From assembly GCF_009834545.1 (NCBI RefSeq), contig NZ_CP019427.1:2238001-2302000 (forward strand): a stretch of 64,000 nucleotides of DNA, in the 5' to 3' direction. Shown in pieces: positions 1 through 8,803 of this stretch; the first letter of the stretch is position 1; every line of letters starts with the position of its first letter. Source of the DNA: Pseudomonas sp. S04 (GTDB lineage: Bacteria > Pseudomonadota > Gammaproteobacteria > Pseudomonadales > Pseudomonadaceae). A model generated the notes under the pieces. It had not been told where the DNA came from, searched no databases, and was given only the letters and a program-made list of their open reading frames with translations. The position numbers were made by a program, and so were the translations under genes.

Positions 1-158
1 AATGGCGGTGCGGGAACAGGATTGAGGACAAAGCGAACGCCGCCCTGTAATGGGACGGATAGGGATTGCAACATCATCCCACGCGAAAGCGGGCAGACTT
101 CCTCATGGTCTCCCTTCACAAGAAAATTTGTAGAACCATTTAAACGGGAGGAGAGCAA

Positions 159-1820
159 ATGAATGCAGCAACACTGGCGTGTGCACCTTCCGGCGTGGCA
201 TGGGACGGCATTAATTGGGCCGATGTCCAGCGCCATGTAAGACGGCTGCAAACGCGTATTGTGAAGGCCACCCAGGCCGGCAGGCACAACAAGGCGAAAG
301 CCTTGCAATGGCTGCTGACCCACTCGTTTTGTGGCAAGGCATTAGCCGTCAAGCGAGTGACTGAAAACAAAGGCAAGAATACCCCCGGCGTGGACAAGGT
401 GACGTGGAAAACGCCGAGGGCAAAGACCAACGCGATTGCGTCGTTGAAGCGGCGAGGTTACTCGCCTCTTCCGCTTCGGAGAGTGATGATTCCGAAAAAA
501 AATGGCAAGACGAGGCCGCTCGGCATACCCGTGATGAAGTGCAGGGCTATGCAAGCGTTGCATTTGCTGGCCCTGGAACCGATCGCGGAAACCACCGCCG
601 ACCTGAATTCTTATGGGTTCAGGCCGGAACGCTCAACTGCCGATGCCGGTGAACAATGCTTCACTTGTTTGGCGCAAAAGGCGAGCGCGCAGTGGGTGCT
701 GGAGGCCGATATTCAAGGCTGTTTCGACAAAATCAGTCACGACTGGATGATCCCCAATATCTCAACGGATAAGGTGGTTTTAAATAAGTGGCTCAAGGCG
801 GGATTCGTGTATCAAAACAAACTCTTTCCCACCGACTCCGGCGCCCCGCAAGGGGGCATAATATCGCCAGTGTTGGCAAACATGACATTGGATGGCCTCG
901 AACTGATGCTCTCGGAAAAATTCCCGAAAGCGAAGAGAACAGGCCGGAAAATGAACATGGTGCGTTACGCGGATGACTTCATTATTACTGGTAATTCGAA
1001 AGAGTGGCTGGAACACGAGGTCAAGCCCGCAGTGGTTGAATTTCTGGCAGAGCGTGGGCTAGTCCTGTCACCTGAAAAAACCAAAGTAACACACATCAAG
1101 GATGGGTTTGACTTCCTCGGATGGAGCATCCGCAAGTACAACGGCAAGCTGTTGATGAAACCGTCGAAAGCGAACGTCAAAGCACATCTTGGCAAAATCC
1201 GTGAAGTTATAAAGGCCAACAGGCAGGCTAAACAGATTGACCTGATAAATCTGCTCAACCCCGTGTTACGAGGGTGGGCGAATTACCACCGTCATGTAGT
1301 CGCCAAGAAAACCTTTAATCGAATCGACGCCTACGTATGGTCAATGCTATGGCGATGGGCGGTAAGAAGACACCCGAATAAAGGAGCCCGCTGGGTCAAG
1401 GATCGCTACTTCAAGACCAGAGGCTCCCGAACGTGGGTGTTTGCCGCAACAGAAGAAAGAGAAGATGGAACGAAAAGGGAGCGCAGCCTGCTTTCAGAGG
1501 CGGATACGCTAATACAGCGGCATATCAAGATCAAAGCAAGCGCAAACCCGCATGACCCACAGTGGGAGCAGTATTTCGAGTCCCGATGGGGTAAAAAAAT
1601 GCTGAGCTCATCGAAAGGTCGCGGGAAGCTTTACCGCGTCTGGCGCAGGCAAGATGGCATGTGCTCTACCTGTCAGAAACCGATCACAAAGAACACCCCT
1701 TGGGATGTTCGCAGTATTGTAAAACGGACTGACGGCGGATCAGATGCAGCAAGCAACCTGCAAATGCACCATCTCAATTGCCCTAGAAATCAGTTACACG
1801 CCAAAAACGAAATTGGGTAA
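159..1820 (+). CDS. Group II intron reverse transcriptase/maturase with HNH endonuclease
   Basis: Intron-encoded protein that splices the intron RNA and copies it into new DNA sites. The 553-residue protein has an N-terminal RT-0 region, the palm with the catalytic YADD motif (about residue 272), SPVLAN and FLGW motifs typical of maturases, a maturase X region, and a C-terminal HNH-type endonuclease with CSTC and a late HxxxC pair. The start is supported by GGGAGGAG just upstream. Length and domain order fit a complete, mobility-competent enzyme. It is unlike the maturase at the right end of the window, which lacks the HNH domain, so the two introns come from different lineages. Confidence 0.93.
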   Translation: MNAATLACAPSGVAWDGINWADVQRHVRRLQTRIVKATQAGRHNKAKALQWLLTHSFCGKALAVKRVTENKGKNTPGVDKVTWKTPRAKTNAIASLKRRGYSPLPLRRVMIPKKNGKTRPLGIPVMKCRAMQALHLLALEPIAETTADLNSYGFRPERSTADAGEQCFTCLAQKASAQWVLEADIQGCFDKISHDWMIPNISTDKVVLNKWLKAGFVYQNKLFPTDSGAPQGGIISPVLANMTLDGLELMLSEKFPKAKRTGRKMNMVRYADDFIITGNSKEWLEHEVKPAVVEFLAERGLVLSPEKTKVTHIKDGFDFLGWSIRKYNGKLLMKPSKANVKAHLGKIREVIKANRQAKQIDLINLLNPVLRGWANYHRHVVAKKTFNRIDAYVWSMLWRWAVRRHPNKGARWVKDRYFKTRGSRTWVFAATEEREDGTKRERSLLSEADTLIQRHIKIKASANPHDPQWEQYFESRWGKKMLSSSKGRGKLYRVWRRQDGMCSTCQKPITKNTPWDVRSIVKRTDGGSDAASNLQMHHLNCPRNQLHAKNEIG

Positions 1821-1852
1821 CCGGGTGTCGAAAGATGCCTTAGTGGAGGCTT

Positions 1853-1929
1853 GAGCCGTGTGCGTTGAAAGGCGCATGCACGGTTCTTAGGGGGCTGGAC
1901 GCGGGTAACCGCGTCTGGCTACCCAACAC
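1853..1929 (+). ncRNA. Group II intron domains V and VI
   Basis: Domain V is a 34-nt hairpin (1853-1886) beginning GAGCCGTGTG and closing with CACGGTTC, with a GAAA loop and the catalytic AGC-type triad in the lower stem. Domain VI follows as a GC-rich hairpin (about 1890-1922) with a candidate branch-point A in CTACCC. Confidence 0.8.
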
Positions 1930-1958
1930 CGGGAGGTAAGCAATATAGTGTTGGTTTT
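1923..1958 (+). repeat. Inverted repeat across the intron 3' junction, terminator-like
   Basis: CCAACAC (1923-1929) pairs with GTGTTGG (1948-1954), followed by TTTT. It spans the predicted 3' splice site. It may be an intrinsic terminator that served as the intron target, or a chance pairing. Confidence 0.35.
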
Positions 1959-1974
1959 AGAAAAGTGAATACTT

Positions 1975-2931
1975 TCAGAGTTTGTTAAGCACCCCATCGG
2001 TTGAACTACTGATGCTTTCAGAGCTGTCCCCAAAATAACGTGTCACCACATCGATGAATCGCATAAGAGACGATGAGCGGTTGTCAGCCCGCCAGACAAG
2101 CTCCCAATGCTGGGTCATTTTTAAATCTGGGATTTCCATGAACGCGACTGTGGTCGGTGCGATACGTTTGACGGACTCAGGCAATACCGTGCAGCCCATG
2201 CCAGCTGAAACCAGTGTGAGCATCGCTGCAGCATCCACTCCCAGAATTGACGCATTGGGAATAAAGCCTGCATCGTAGAAACAGTGAATCAGCTTGTCAT
2301 GCCAGGCCGGTGCCTCATTCCGGAGGAGCCATACGAAGTCTAGGTCGTTGAGATCCCTTAGCGACTGCGGCCGACCTTTTTCCCATTGCCACGCTGCCGG
2401 ATACGCCAAAAGCATCTTCTCCGAGAAAATATGGATTCCCCTGAATAAGGGATCGTCGGTAGGCCTGACCAAAAGAACGCCAACATCCAGACGCCCACTG
2501 GACAGCAATGCGGTTTGCTCGGCCGATAGCAGGTGGCGCAATGTGATGGACACACCGGGCACTTCTTCCCTGTACTTACGAAGCATCTCTGCGGTCATAG
2601 GCGCCAGCGTCTGTACCACAGGCAGAGCAACCGAAAGGTGTCCTATCTCGCCACGACCGGCACGCTTGGCACGCTCCCTCGCCGCTTCTGCATCGTCGAC
2701 AAGGCGGCGCGCATCAGTCAGCAATATCTCCCCGGCATCGGTTAGGACGACACCACGCGTCGTTCGATGAAACAGGGGAGTTCCCAGACCTTCTTCGAGC
2801 GCATGGATTTGACGCGTGAGCGCTGGCTGCGCGATGTGCACTTTAATTGCGGCAGCGCTGATGCTTCCCTGCTCTGCAACAGCAATGAAATAGCGCAGTT
2901 GTCGTAAATCCAAGGGATACCTCTGCGGCAT
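1975..2931 (-). CDS. LysR-family transcriptional regulator
   Basis: DNA-binding regulator of 318 residues with the usual LysR layout: an N-terminal winged helix-turn-helix (residues about 8-65, with the typical RQLRYFIAVAE start and QPALTRQI recognition helix) and a periplasmic-binding-protein-like effector domain (about 95-300). It is transcribed away from the amidohydrolase/MFS/lyase operon, with about 108 bp between start codons. That is the classical position for a LysR activator of the divergent operon, so I infer it controls uptake and cleavage of the operon's substrate. The effector is unknown; an N-acylated or S-substituted amino acid is the contextual guess. Confidence 0.93.
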   Translation of the reverse strand: MPQRYPLDLRQLRYFIAVAEQGSISAAAIKVHIAQPALTRQIHALEEGLGTPLFHRTTRGVVLTDAGEILLTDARRLVDDAEAARERAKRAGRGEIGHLSVALPVVQTLAPMTAEMLRKYREEVPGVSITLRHLLSAEQTALLSSGRLDVGVLLVRPTDDPLFRGIHIFSEKMLLAYPAAWQWEKGRPQSLRDLNDLDFVWLLRNEAPAWHDKLIHCFYDAGFIPNASILGVDAAAMLTLVSAGMGCTVLPESVKRIAPTTVAFMEIPDLKMTQHWELVWRADNRSSSLMRFIDVVTRYFGDSSESISSSTDGVLNKL

Positions 2932-3039
2932 GTCCTGTATCAGTAAATAGCATTATACGGTATGGCAGTCGATGAATACGATTTGATGACAGCGCTGGAA
3001 TCACTCGGCCACATCAACATTCGTAAAGGCTGTCAAGAA

Positions 3040-4233
3040 ATGCCCCAAAAAATCATCGATCAAATTCGCTCCCAAGCTGCCGACTACGAGGCGCTTCGGC
3101 GTGACCTCCATGCCCACCCCGAACTGGGTTTTGATGAACACCGCACCGTCGAAGTCATCTGTGCGGCGCTGGATCATTTGTCCATTCCGTACCAGACGGG
3201 TATCGGTAGAACTGGGATTGTCGGCGTCATTCCGGGTCGCGCAACGTCGAGCGGCCGTGCAATTGGTTTGCGAGCCGATATGGATGCGCTGCCAGTGCGG
3301 GAGTGCACCAAACTCGACTACGCGTCGACGAGAGAAGGCAGGATGCACGCTTGCGGGCACGACGGACACGTCACCATGCTTCTGGCCGCAGCGGACTATC
3401 TACAAAAAACGCGCGACTACGACGGCACTGTCTATTTGATCTTCCAACCGGGCGAGGAAGGCTATAACGGTGGACTTGAAATGGTTAACGATGGACTCTT
3501 CGAGAGGTTTCCCATCGAACAAGTCTATGCACTGCACAACTGGCCAACCCTCCCGCTGGGCACCATTGCAGTGCCGATCGGCGCCGTCATGGCAGCCTCC
3601 GACATCATCACCATCAAGATTCAGGGACGAGGTGGTCATGGCGGCGTGGCGCCCCAGTACACCGTAGACCCCGTCCTAATCGCTGGTGCAATCATCAGCG
3701 CTGTTCACTCCATCGTTGGCAGGAATCTCAATCCGCTGGACACCGGTGTCATCAGCCTGTGCGGAATATCGGGTGGCAGTCTTGAGGCGTTCAATGTCAT
3801 TCCCGACGAGGTCGTCATTTCTGGCACGGTTAGGTCATTGCGCGCCGAAGTTCAGGAGACTATCGAGTCACGGCTTCGGGAGATCGTCGAGGGGGTTGCC
3901 CGCAGCTTTGGCGGGAGCGCCACTCTGGAGTATCGAAAAGGCGTCCCTGCCACGATCAACTCCGAAGCGGAAGCTCTTCTCGCGCGGCAAGCAGCAATCG
4001 ATGTCGTAGGGGTCGAGCATGTTGTCCAGCAACCGGTGCCAAGCCTAGGAGGGGAAGATTTCTCTTTCATGCTTGCCGAACGGCCCGGCGCCTACATTCA
4101 TCTGGGCACCGGCGACGGCAAACATTGCCACGGACTTCACAGCGCGTACTACGACTTTAACGATGCAGCCACACCAATCGGAAGTGCATTGCTCGCGCGC
4201 ATCGCTGAATTAAGCATGCCTTTGCATGCGTGA
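3040..4233 (+). CDS. M20 family metallo-amidohydrolase (N-acyl-amino-acid hydrolase type)
   Basis: Cytoplasmic dinuclear-metal hydrolase removing an acyl group from an amino acid or conjugate (hippurate hydrolase / IAA-amino-acid hydrolase subfamily). Seen: the HPELGFDEHRT start motif, RADMDALP, HACGHDGH with metal-binding Cys and His, the catalytic Glu in PGEEG, and GGEDFSF near the end. I place the start at 3040 (MPQKII), giving 397 residues like its relatives; an in-frame ATG at 2962 would add a tail matching nothing in the family and leave almost no promoter before the divergent LysR gene. It leads an operon with an MFS importer and a C-S lyase, which suggests its product is an S-substituted cysteine. 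Confidence 0.9.
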   Translation: MPQKIIDQIRSQAADYEALRRDLHAHPELGFDEHRTVEVICAALDHLSIPYQTGIGRTGIVGVIPGRATSSGRAIGLRADMDALPVRECTKLDYASTREGRMHACGHDGHVTMLLAAADYLQKTRDYDGTVYLIFQPGEEGYNGGLEMVNDGLFERFPIEQVYALHNWPTLPLGTIAVPIGAVMAASDIITIKIQGRGGHGGVAPQYTVDPVLIAGAIISAVHSIVGRNLNPLDTGVISLCGISGGSLEAFNVIPDEVVISGTVRSLRAEVQETIESRLREIVEGVARSFGGSATLEYRKGVPATINSEAEALLARQAAIDVVGVEHVVQQPVPSLGGEDFSFMLAERPGAYIHLGTGDGKHCHGLHSAYYDFNDAATPIGSALLARIAELSMPLHA

Positions 4234-4268
4234 AAACGACCTCCTTTAAACTCGTGAGAGGCAACCCC

Positions 4269-5594
4269 ATGAATAGCATACAAAAACAAGAGAAACCGCG
4301 CTGGGTGCAACTGTCCGCAGCCATCATCGGTAACGCCCTCGAATGGTACGACTTCGGTGTCTTTGCCTTCCTAGCGGTCATCATCTCCCAGGTGTTCTTC
4401 CCGACCGCCGGGGAATACACCGGCCTGCTTCTCACGCTGGCGACATTTGGCGTGGGTTTCCTCATGCGTCCGCTGGGCGGGATTGCGATTGGCCTCTATG
4501 CCGACAGGCGCGGTAGAAAAGCCGCCTTGCAGTTGATCATTGCCTTGATGACGGTGTCGTTATTGTTGATGGTCTTCACTCCCTCGTATAACACCATTGG
4601 TATCGCCGCGCCGCTGCTGATCGTCTTTGCCAGGCTGCTCCAGGGTCTAGCGACCGGTGGGGAATTCGCGTCTGCAACAGCCTATCTGGTCGAGGCGGCG
4701 CCTGAAGGTAAAAAAGGGATATACGGCGCTTGGCAGATGTTCGGACAGGGCTTAGCGAATCTCTGCGGCGCACTGACCGGTTTCCTGCTCACATCTATCT
4801 TCACACAACAAGAACTGCTCGATGGCATGTGGCGCATCCCCTTCGTGATCGGCTTACTGATTGCGCCTTTGGGTTGGTGGATACGTCGGCACCTGGAGGA
4901 GCCCGAAGAGTCTTTGCAAGCAATGGCCCTAGGTGAAAAGACGCGTCTGCGCACCATCTTCGCTCGGCACCCAAGAGCCATCTTGGCCACCTTGGCCCTC
5001 ACAACCTGCGCTACAACCGCTGCCTACATCTTCATCATTTACATGCCGACCTTCGTGGTTCGCCAGTTTCATATTCCTCTGCATGATGCATTCATGGCAC
5101 AGGCAATCGGGCTGTTGGCATTTATCGTTGCCGTTCCCGTAACGGGGGCTTTGTCCGATAGATACGGCCGCAAGCCGGTCATGTTGGCGTTCCTTGCGCC
5201 ATATGCTTTGCTCATTTACCCCTTGTTTTCATGGGTGCAGGCGACGCCGACCCTGTCCACTTTACTCGTCGTGTATGTCACGCTCAGTGTCTTCCTTGGT
5301 GGATTTTTTGGGCCGTTCTCGACAGCGTTAGGCGAGCAGTTCCCGACTGCTGTGCGATCTTCCGGACTGGCGATTTGCTACAACATAGCCGTCATGGTGT
5401 TCGGTGGTTTTGCACAGTTCACCGTCACTTGGCTTATCGAGTCGACCGGTGTGACGCTTGCCCCAGTGTTTTATACGCTGGCTGGCAGTGTACTGGGATT
5501 GATTGGATGCCTGCTGCTCATCGCACCCACGCAGATTCGAAGTGGCCGAACCCCACTGAAAACCCGAACCTTGACGGGGGCCCGCAGTGTATAA
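4269..5594 (+). CDS. MFS transporter, metabolite:H+ symporter family
   Basis: Inner-membrane, proton-coupled importer with about 12 predicted membrane segments in 441 residues. The ALEWYDFGVFAFL start and the GxYADRRGRKAAL loop 2-3 motif place it in the metabolite:H+ symporter (ShiA/ProP-like) branch. A second GALSDRYGRKPV motif marks the second half. Start at 4269 is chosen because GAGAGG lies 8-13 bases upstream; the longer frame from 4230 overlaps the preceding gene. It lies 35 bp after the amidohydrolase and overlaps the next gene by 8 bp, so it probably imports the substrate cut by its two neighbours. Confidence 0.92.
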   Translation: MNSIQKQEKPRWVQLSAAIIGNALEWYDFGVFAFLAVIISQVFFPTAGEYTGLLLTLATFGVGFLMRPLGGIAIGLYADRRGRKAALQLIIALMTVSLLLMVFTPSYNTIGIAAPLLIVFARLLQGLATGGEFASATAYLVEAAPEGKKGIYGAWQMFGQGLANLCGALTGFLLTSIFTQQELLDGMWRIPFVIGLLIAPLGWWIRRHLEEPEESLQAMALGEKTRLRTIFARHPRAILATLALTTCATTAAYIFIIYMPTFVVRQFHIPLHDAFMAQAIGLLAFIVAVPVTGALSDRYGRKPVMLAFLAPYALLIYPLFSWVQATPTLSTLLVVYVTLSVFLGGFFGPFSTALGEQFPTAVRSSGLAICYNIAVMVFGGFAQFTVTWLIESTGVTLAPVFYTLAGSVLGLIGCLLLIAPTQIRSGRTPLKTRTLTGARSV

Positions 5595-6762
5595 CTTCAA
5601 TGAGCATATTGATCGCAGCGCATCCAATTCCATGAAGTGGTCGCATGGGCGCCAGTTCCTAACTGCGGAGCAGTACGCCGCCGATCCGCTGCCGATGTGG
5701 ATCGCTGACATGGATTTTCGGGTGGCTCCTCCGATTCTCGATGCTTTGCAACGCGAACTGGACATGGGGGTGTTGGGTTACGGTGGTACGCCTGAGTCAT
5801 ACCGCGAAGCCGTCGTTTACTGGCAGATGCGACGCTTTGGGTTCAGGGTGGAACCGGAGTGGATCACCCAGTCGCCGGGTGTCATTGCGGCACTAAACGT
5901 GGCTATCCAGGCGTTCTCGCAGCCGGGCGACTATGTACTCGTGCAAACCCCAGTTTATTTTCACATCCACTCGGATGTTGTAATCAATGGTCGACGTTTG
6001 TTGCATGCGCCGCTGGTTGAGGAAGACGGCCGCTACCGATTCGACCCGGCGGTGTTCGAGGCGGCGATCCGCCCAGGAACAAAGTTATTCATCCTGTGCA
6101 ACCCGCACAACCCGACAGGAAACGTATGGACGCGCGAAGAACTGCTCACGATGGCAGAGATTTGCGAACGTAACAACATTCTGGTGATCTCGGATGAAGT
6201 GCATCAGGATTTGATCTTTAGCGAGGACGCACGGCATATCCCCTTTGCGATGTTGAACGATGCAGCTGCTCATAATTCAATCGTGTGTACGGCACCCAGC
6301 AAGACCTTCAATATAGCTGGGCTGTCCTGCGCCAACATCCTGATCCCTAACGATCAACTGCGCCGAGCTTATCAAGCACAAAGTGAGCGCAACGGTTCGT
6401 TCCTGATCAATACAATGGGAACCGCCGCATGCGAGGCGGCCTATCGCCATGGCGAGCCATGGATGAACGCAATGCTGGCTTACGTGCGAGGCAACCAGCA
6501 ATACTTTGCCCGTCGCGTCAAGGAGCTCCATCTCCCCTTGACAGTGACACCTTCGGACGCCCTGTACCTGGCGTGGATCGATTTTCGTGCGCTCGGGATG
6601 CGCTCCATCGAACTGCAAGACTTCCTGCTGCGTCAAGCGCGGCTTTGGCTTGACCAAGGTACCAAGTTCGGTGTTGAGGGTGAGGGCTTTATGCGTATAA
6701 ATCTCGCATGTCCTCGGAGCTTCGTTGATGAGGCTTTGACACGACTTGCTGCCGTTTGCTGA
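5587..6762 (+). CDS. PatB/MalY-type PLP-dependent C-S beta-lyase
   Basis: Fold-type I aminotransferase-like enzyme of 391 residues that cleaves the carbon-sulfur bond of cystathionine or S-alkyl-cysteines to a thiol, pyruvate and ammonia. Family marks: N-terminal MKWSHG, PLPMWIADMDF, CNPHNPTGNVW, SDEVHQDL, and the PLP lysine in APSKTFNIAGL (about residue 239). The GTG start lies inside the last codons of the transporter gene (8-bp overlap), so translation is probably coupled. With an M20 hydrolase and an importer, it completes a plausible route for N-acyl-S-substituted cysteines. An aminotransferase role is possible but less likely given the MalY/PatB motifs. Confidence 0.9.
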   Translation: MYNFNEHIDRSASNSMKWSHGRQFLTAEQYAADPLPMWIADMDFRVAPPILDALQRELDMGVLGYGGTPESYREAVVYWQMRRFGFRVEPEWITQSPGVIAALNVAIQAFSQPGDYVLVQTPVYFHIHSDVVINGRRLLHAPLVEEDGRYRFDPAVFEAAIRPGTKLFILCNPHNPTGNVWTREELLTMAEICERNNILVISDEVHQDLIFSEDARHIPFAMLNDAAAHNSIVCTAPSKTFNIAGLSCANILIPNDQLRRAYQAQSERNGSFLINTMGTAACEAAYRHGEPWMNAMLAYVRGNQQYFARRVKELHLPLTVTPSDALYLAWIDFRALGMRSIELQDFLLRQARLWLDQGTKFGVEGEGFMRINLACPRSFVDEALTRLAAVC

Positions 6763-7178
6763 ACGCGGCTGGACTCATCCGCTCTTGGGGTCTCTGGTTG
6801 CGCCGGCATCGAAGCCACCGGCAGTCGACACGAAAGAGCCCCGGGAGCGCGTATGTTCTTCGCCTGTGTAGATTCAGTGCTCGCCGGCTATGCGCCGTAG
6901 CGGATCGTGCTGAGCCGTCCTGTAGTTACGGCAGCGCCAGTAGCTTGGACAGCTACAGGAAAATCAGCGACGTCAGTTGACACGGTGTGAAACAAGCGAC
7001 CGAGTCTGGATGTGCGACCCAGACGCTTCGGTCGTTGATTCTTGCTTTTCTGAATAGACATTGTCTTGGGGGCTGCGTTGGTGCTCAGGCTGCTAATCGA
7101 CTGGGTTAAGTTCTAATAAGTCTACTGGCAGTTAGTGTTGCTTCTGAATTTAAAAAACAAAAATATTGGAGTGCCGTA
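6763..7178 (+). other. Intergenic region between C-S lyase and porin genes
   Basis: No convincing gene. It holds a terminator (6997-7050) and then an AT-rich stretch (7075-7165) that must carry the porin promoter. Confidence 0.6.
6997..7050 (+). terminator. Rho-independent terminator of the C-S lyase operon
   Basis: CGACCGA (6997-7003) pairs with TCGGTCG (7028-7034), with an inner TCTGG/CCAGA stem, followed by a T-rich run. It closes the amidohydrolase-transporter-lyase operon. Confidence 0.7.
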
Positions 7179-8486
7179 GTGAATCGAAAAAAATTGTCCA
7201 CAACTTTTGCTTTGGCCTGTGTGGCGCTAAGCAATCATGCATTTGCCGATATCCTAAGTGATAGTAAAGCCACCTTGGGAATGAGGAACTTTTACTTCAA
7301 TAACGACAACCGTGACGGCACCGCTGCCCCTTCGAAAACCGAAGAGTGGGCGCAGGGTTTCATGCTGGATTACAAGTCAGGTTATACAGGCGGTACGGTT
7401 GGATTTGGTGTTGATGCCCTGGGAATGTTGGGCGTTACACTGGACAGCGGCAAAGGGCGGAACGTCGGCAGCACCATGATTCCTTCTGACAGTGACAACC
7501 GTGCTGTCGATGAATGGAGTCGGCTAGGGCTGACGGGCAAAGTCAAAATGTCGAAGAGTGAACTGCGCTATGGCACCTTGATTCCGAAGCTTCCGATTTT
7601 AGTCGCCAACGACGGGCGCGTCCTACCACAAACCTTCGAAGGCGGTCAGATCACTTCAGACGAATTCAAAGATTTGACTTTGATTGGTGGTCGGATCGAA
7701 CACGCGACGGGCCGTGGTTCGACCGATCAAACGGGACTTTCAGTGGTCGGCGGCACGCGAGAAAGCAACAAGTTTGACTTTGCTGGGGGCGATTGGAAGG
7801 TTACCAAAGACCTGACTGCTCAGTACTACTACGCTAACCTCGATAACTATTACACCCAGCAGTTTTTCGGACTGATTCACACGTTTGCGCTCTCGGACAA
7901 TCAATCCCTGAAAACCGACCTGCGTTACTTCAAAACAGACTCGTCAGGTGAAAATAGCTCCGGTACATCGGGTTACAGAATCAGTGGCTACACCAAAAAT
8001 GGTGATGGCGTGATTGATAACCGCACCTGGAGTGCTGCATTAATTTACACCAAGGGTGGGTACGCTTTAACTGCGGGGTATCAAAGCGTTTCGGATGGCA
8101 GCAATTTTACTCAACTCAATCAGGGGAGTTTGGTAGATAAAGGCGCTGTTGGTTCAAGTCTGTACCTGTACACAGATCGTCTGCTGCAAAGCTTCAACCG
8201 TGCTGGGGAAAAGACAGCATTCGGACAGTACGCTTACGACTTCGCGGCTTTGGGCATCCCTGGTCTGAAGGCGTCGATTATATATCTATCAGGCGATAAT
8301 ATTAAGACTACATCCGGTAATGACCAGAAAGAATGGGAAAGAGACATTATTCTGGACTACGTCGTTCAATCCGGGGCGCTAAAAAACGTCGGGTTCGGCT
8401 GGCGGAATGCTAAATCTAATAGTGAGGCGGCTCGTAACCAGGATCAAAATAGACTGATCGTGAGCTACAGTATTCCTCTGCTGTAG
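7179..8486 (+). CDS. OprD-family outer-membrane porin
   Basis: Outer-membrane channel of the OprD/OccD-OccK family, which in pseudomonads passes amino acids and small carboxylates. The 435-residue product has a signal peptide (about residues 1-23, ending AFA), the ATLGMRNFYFNND start of the mature barrel, many alternating Tyr/aromatic beta strands, the family EEWAQGF motif, and a final hydrophobic strand ending in Leu. GTG start with TGGAG 8 bases upstream. Lying after an uptake/cleavage operon and before sulfur genes, it may bring in organosulfur compounds; specificity cannot be read from sequence. Confidence 0.92.
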   Translation: MNRKKLSTTFALACVALSNHAFADILSDSKATLGMRNFYFNNDNRDGTAAPSKTEEWAQGFMLDYKSGYTGGTVGFGVDALGMLGVTLDSGKGRNVGSTMIPSDSDNRAVDEWSRLGLTGKVKMSKSELRYGTLIPKLPILVANDGRVLPQTFEGGQITSDEFKDLTLIGGRIEHATGRGSTDQTGLSVVGGTRESNKFDFAGGDWKVTKDLTAQYYYANLDNYYTQQFFGLIHTFALSDNQSLKTDLRYFKTDSSGENSSGTSGYRISGYTKNGDGVIDNRTWSAALIYTKGGYALTAGYQSVSDGSNFTQLNQGSLVDKGAVGSSLYLYTDRLLQSFNRAGEKTAFGQYAYDFAALGIPGLKASIIYLSGDNIKTTSGNDQKEWERDIILDYVVQSGALKNVGFGWRNAKSNSEAARNQDQNRLIVSYSIPLL

Positions 8487-8803
8487 CGAACTGACACTCC
8501 CTAATTGCGTGCTTTTTTCGAGGTTTTCAATTCAGTTTTTCCTCAATGCTTTCGCTTCGTCAGCGCTTTTTTCATTTTTTATCCAATGCAGTTACTAAGT
8601 GCATCTTAACCGTCCGGCGAAGTCACCTAGAAGCCAGTTCCGGAGGTTAATTTTTGTTGATTTTATCTGGGCTTAACATAGCGAATATGGGAATCGTCAT
8701 GCTGCTGATGTCCAGGCAAAGAAAAGCACAGTGACCCTTCAATTTACGTCAGCTTCTACTGTGTAGAAACTGACGTATTTTTTTGCCCGCCAGTGCAGTT
8801 TAT
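8487..8803 (+). other. Intergenic region with possible very small ORF
   Basis: Between convergent porin and cytochrome genes. A GGAGG at 8641-8645 is followed by an open frame from a TTG at about 8657 coding about 25 residues with a hydrophobic core (GIVMLLM) and a basic tail, ending just before a strong terminator. Whether it is translated is unknown. Confidence 0.25.
8745..8784 (+). terminator. Strong rho-independent terminator
   Basis: TACGTCAG (8745-8752) pairs with CTGACGTA (8770-8777) and encloses a second TTCTAC/GTAGAA stem; seven Ts follow. It is oriented for plus-strand transcripts, 260 bp after the porin stop, so the porin mRNA has a long 3' end or another short transcript ends here. 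Confidence 0.85.

Larger units (their letters stand above)
1..1929 (+). mobile_element. Group II intron, 5' part outside window
   Basis: A group II intron carrying its own reverse transcriptase. The 3' ribozyme domains V and VI are recognisable after the ORF, and about 158 nt of non-coding intron RNA precede it. Group II introns normally have several hundred nucleotides of domains I-III before the ORF in domain IV, so the 5' end is probably upstream of base 1. A GTGCG at 8-12 is too close to the ORF to be the true 5' end. The 3' end is near 1927-1929, judged from the domain VI stem and a terminal AC; the exact base is uncertain. Confidence 0.8.

Noticed and set aside
8..12. GTGCG as 5' end of the first intron
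   Set aside because: Leaves only about 150 nt for domains I-III, too short for a group II intron; the 5' end is probably outside the window.
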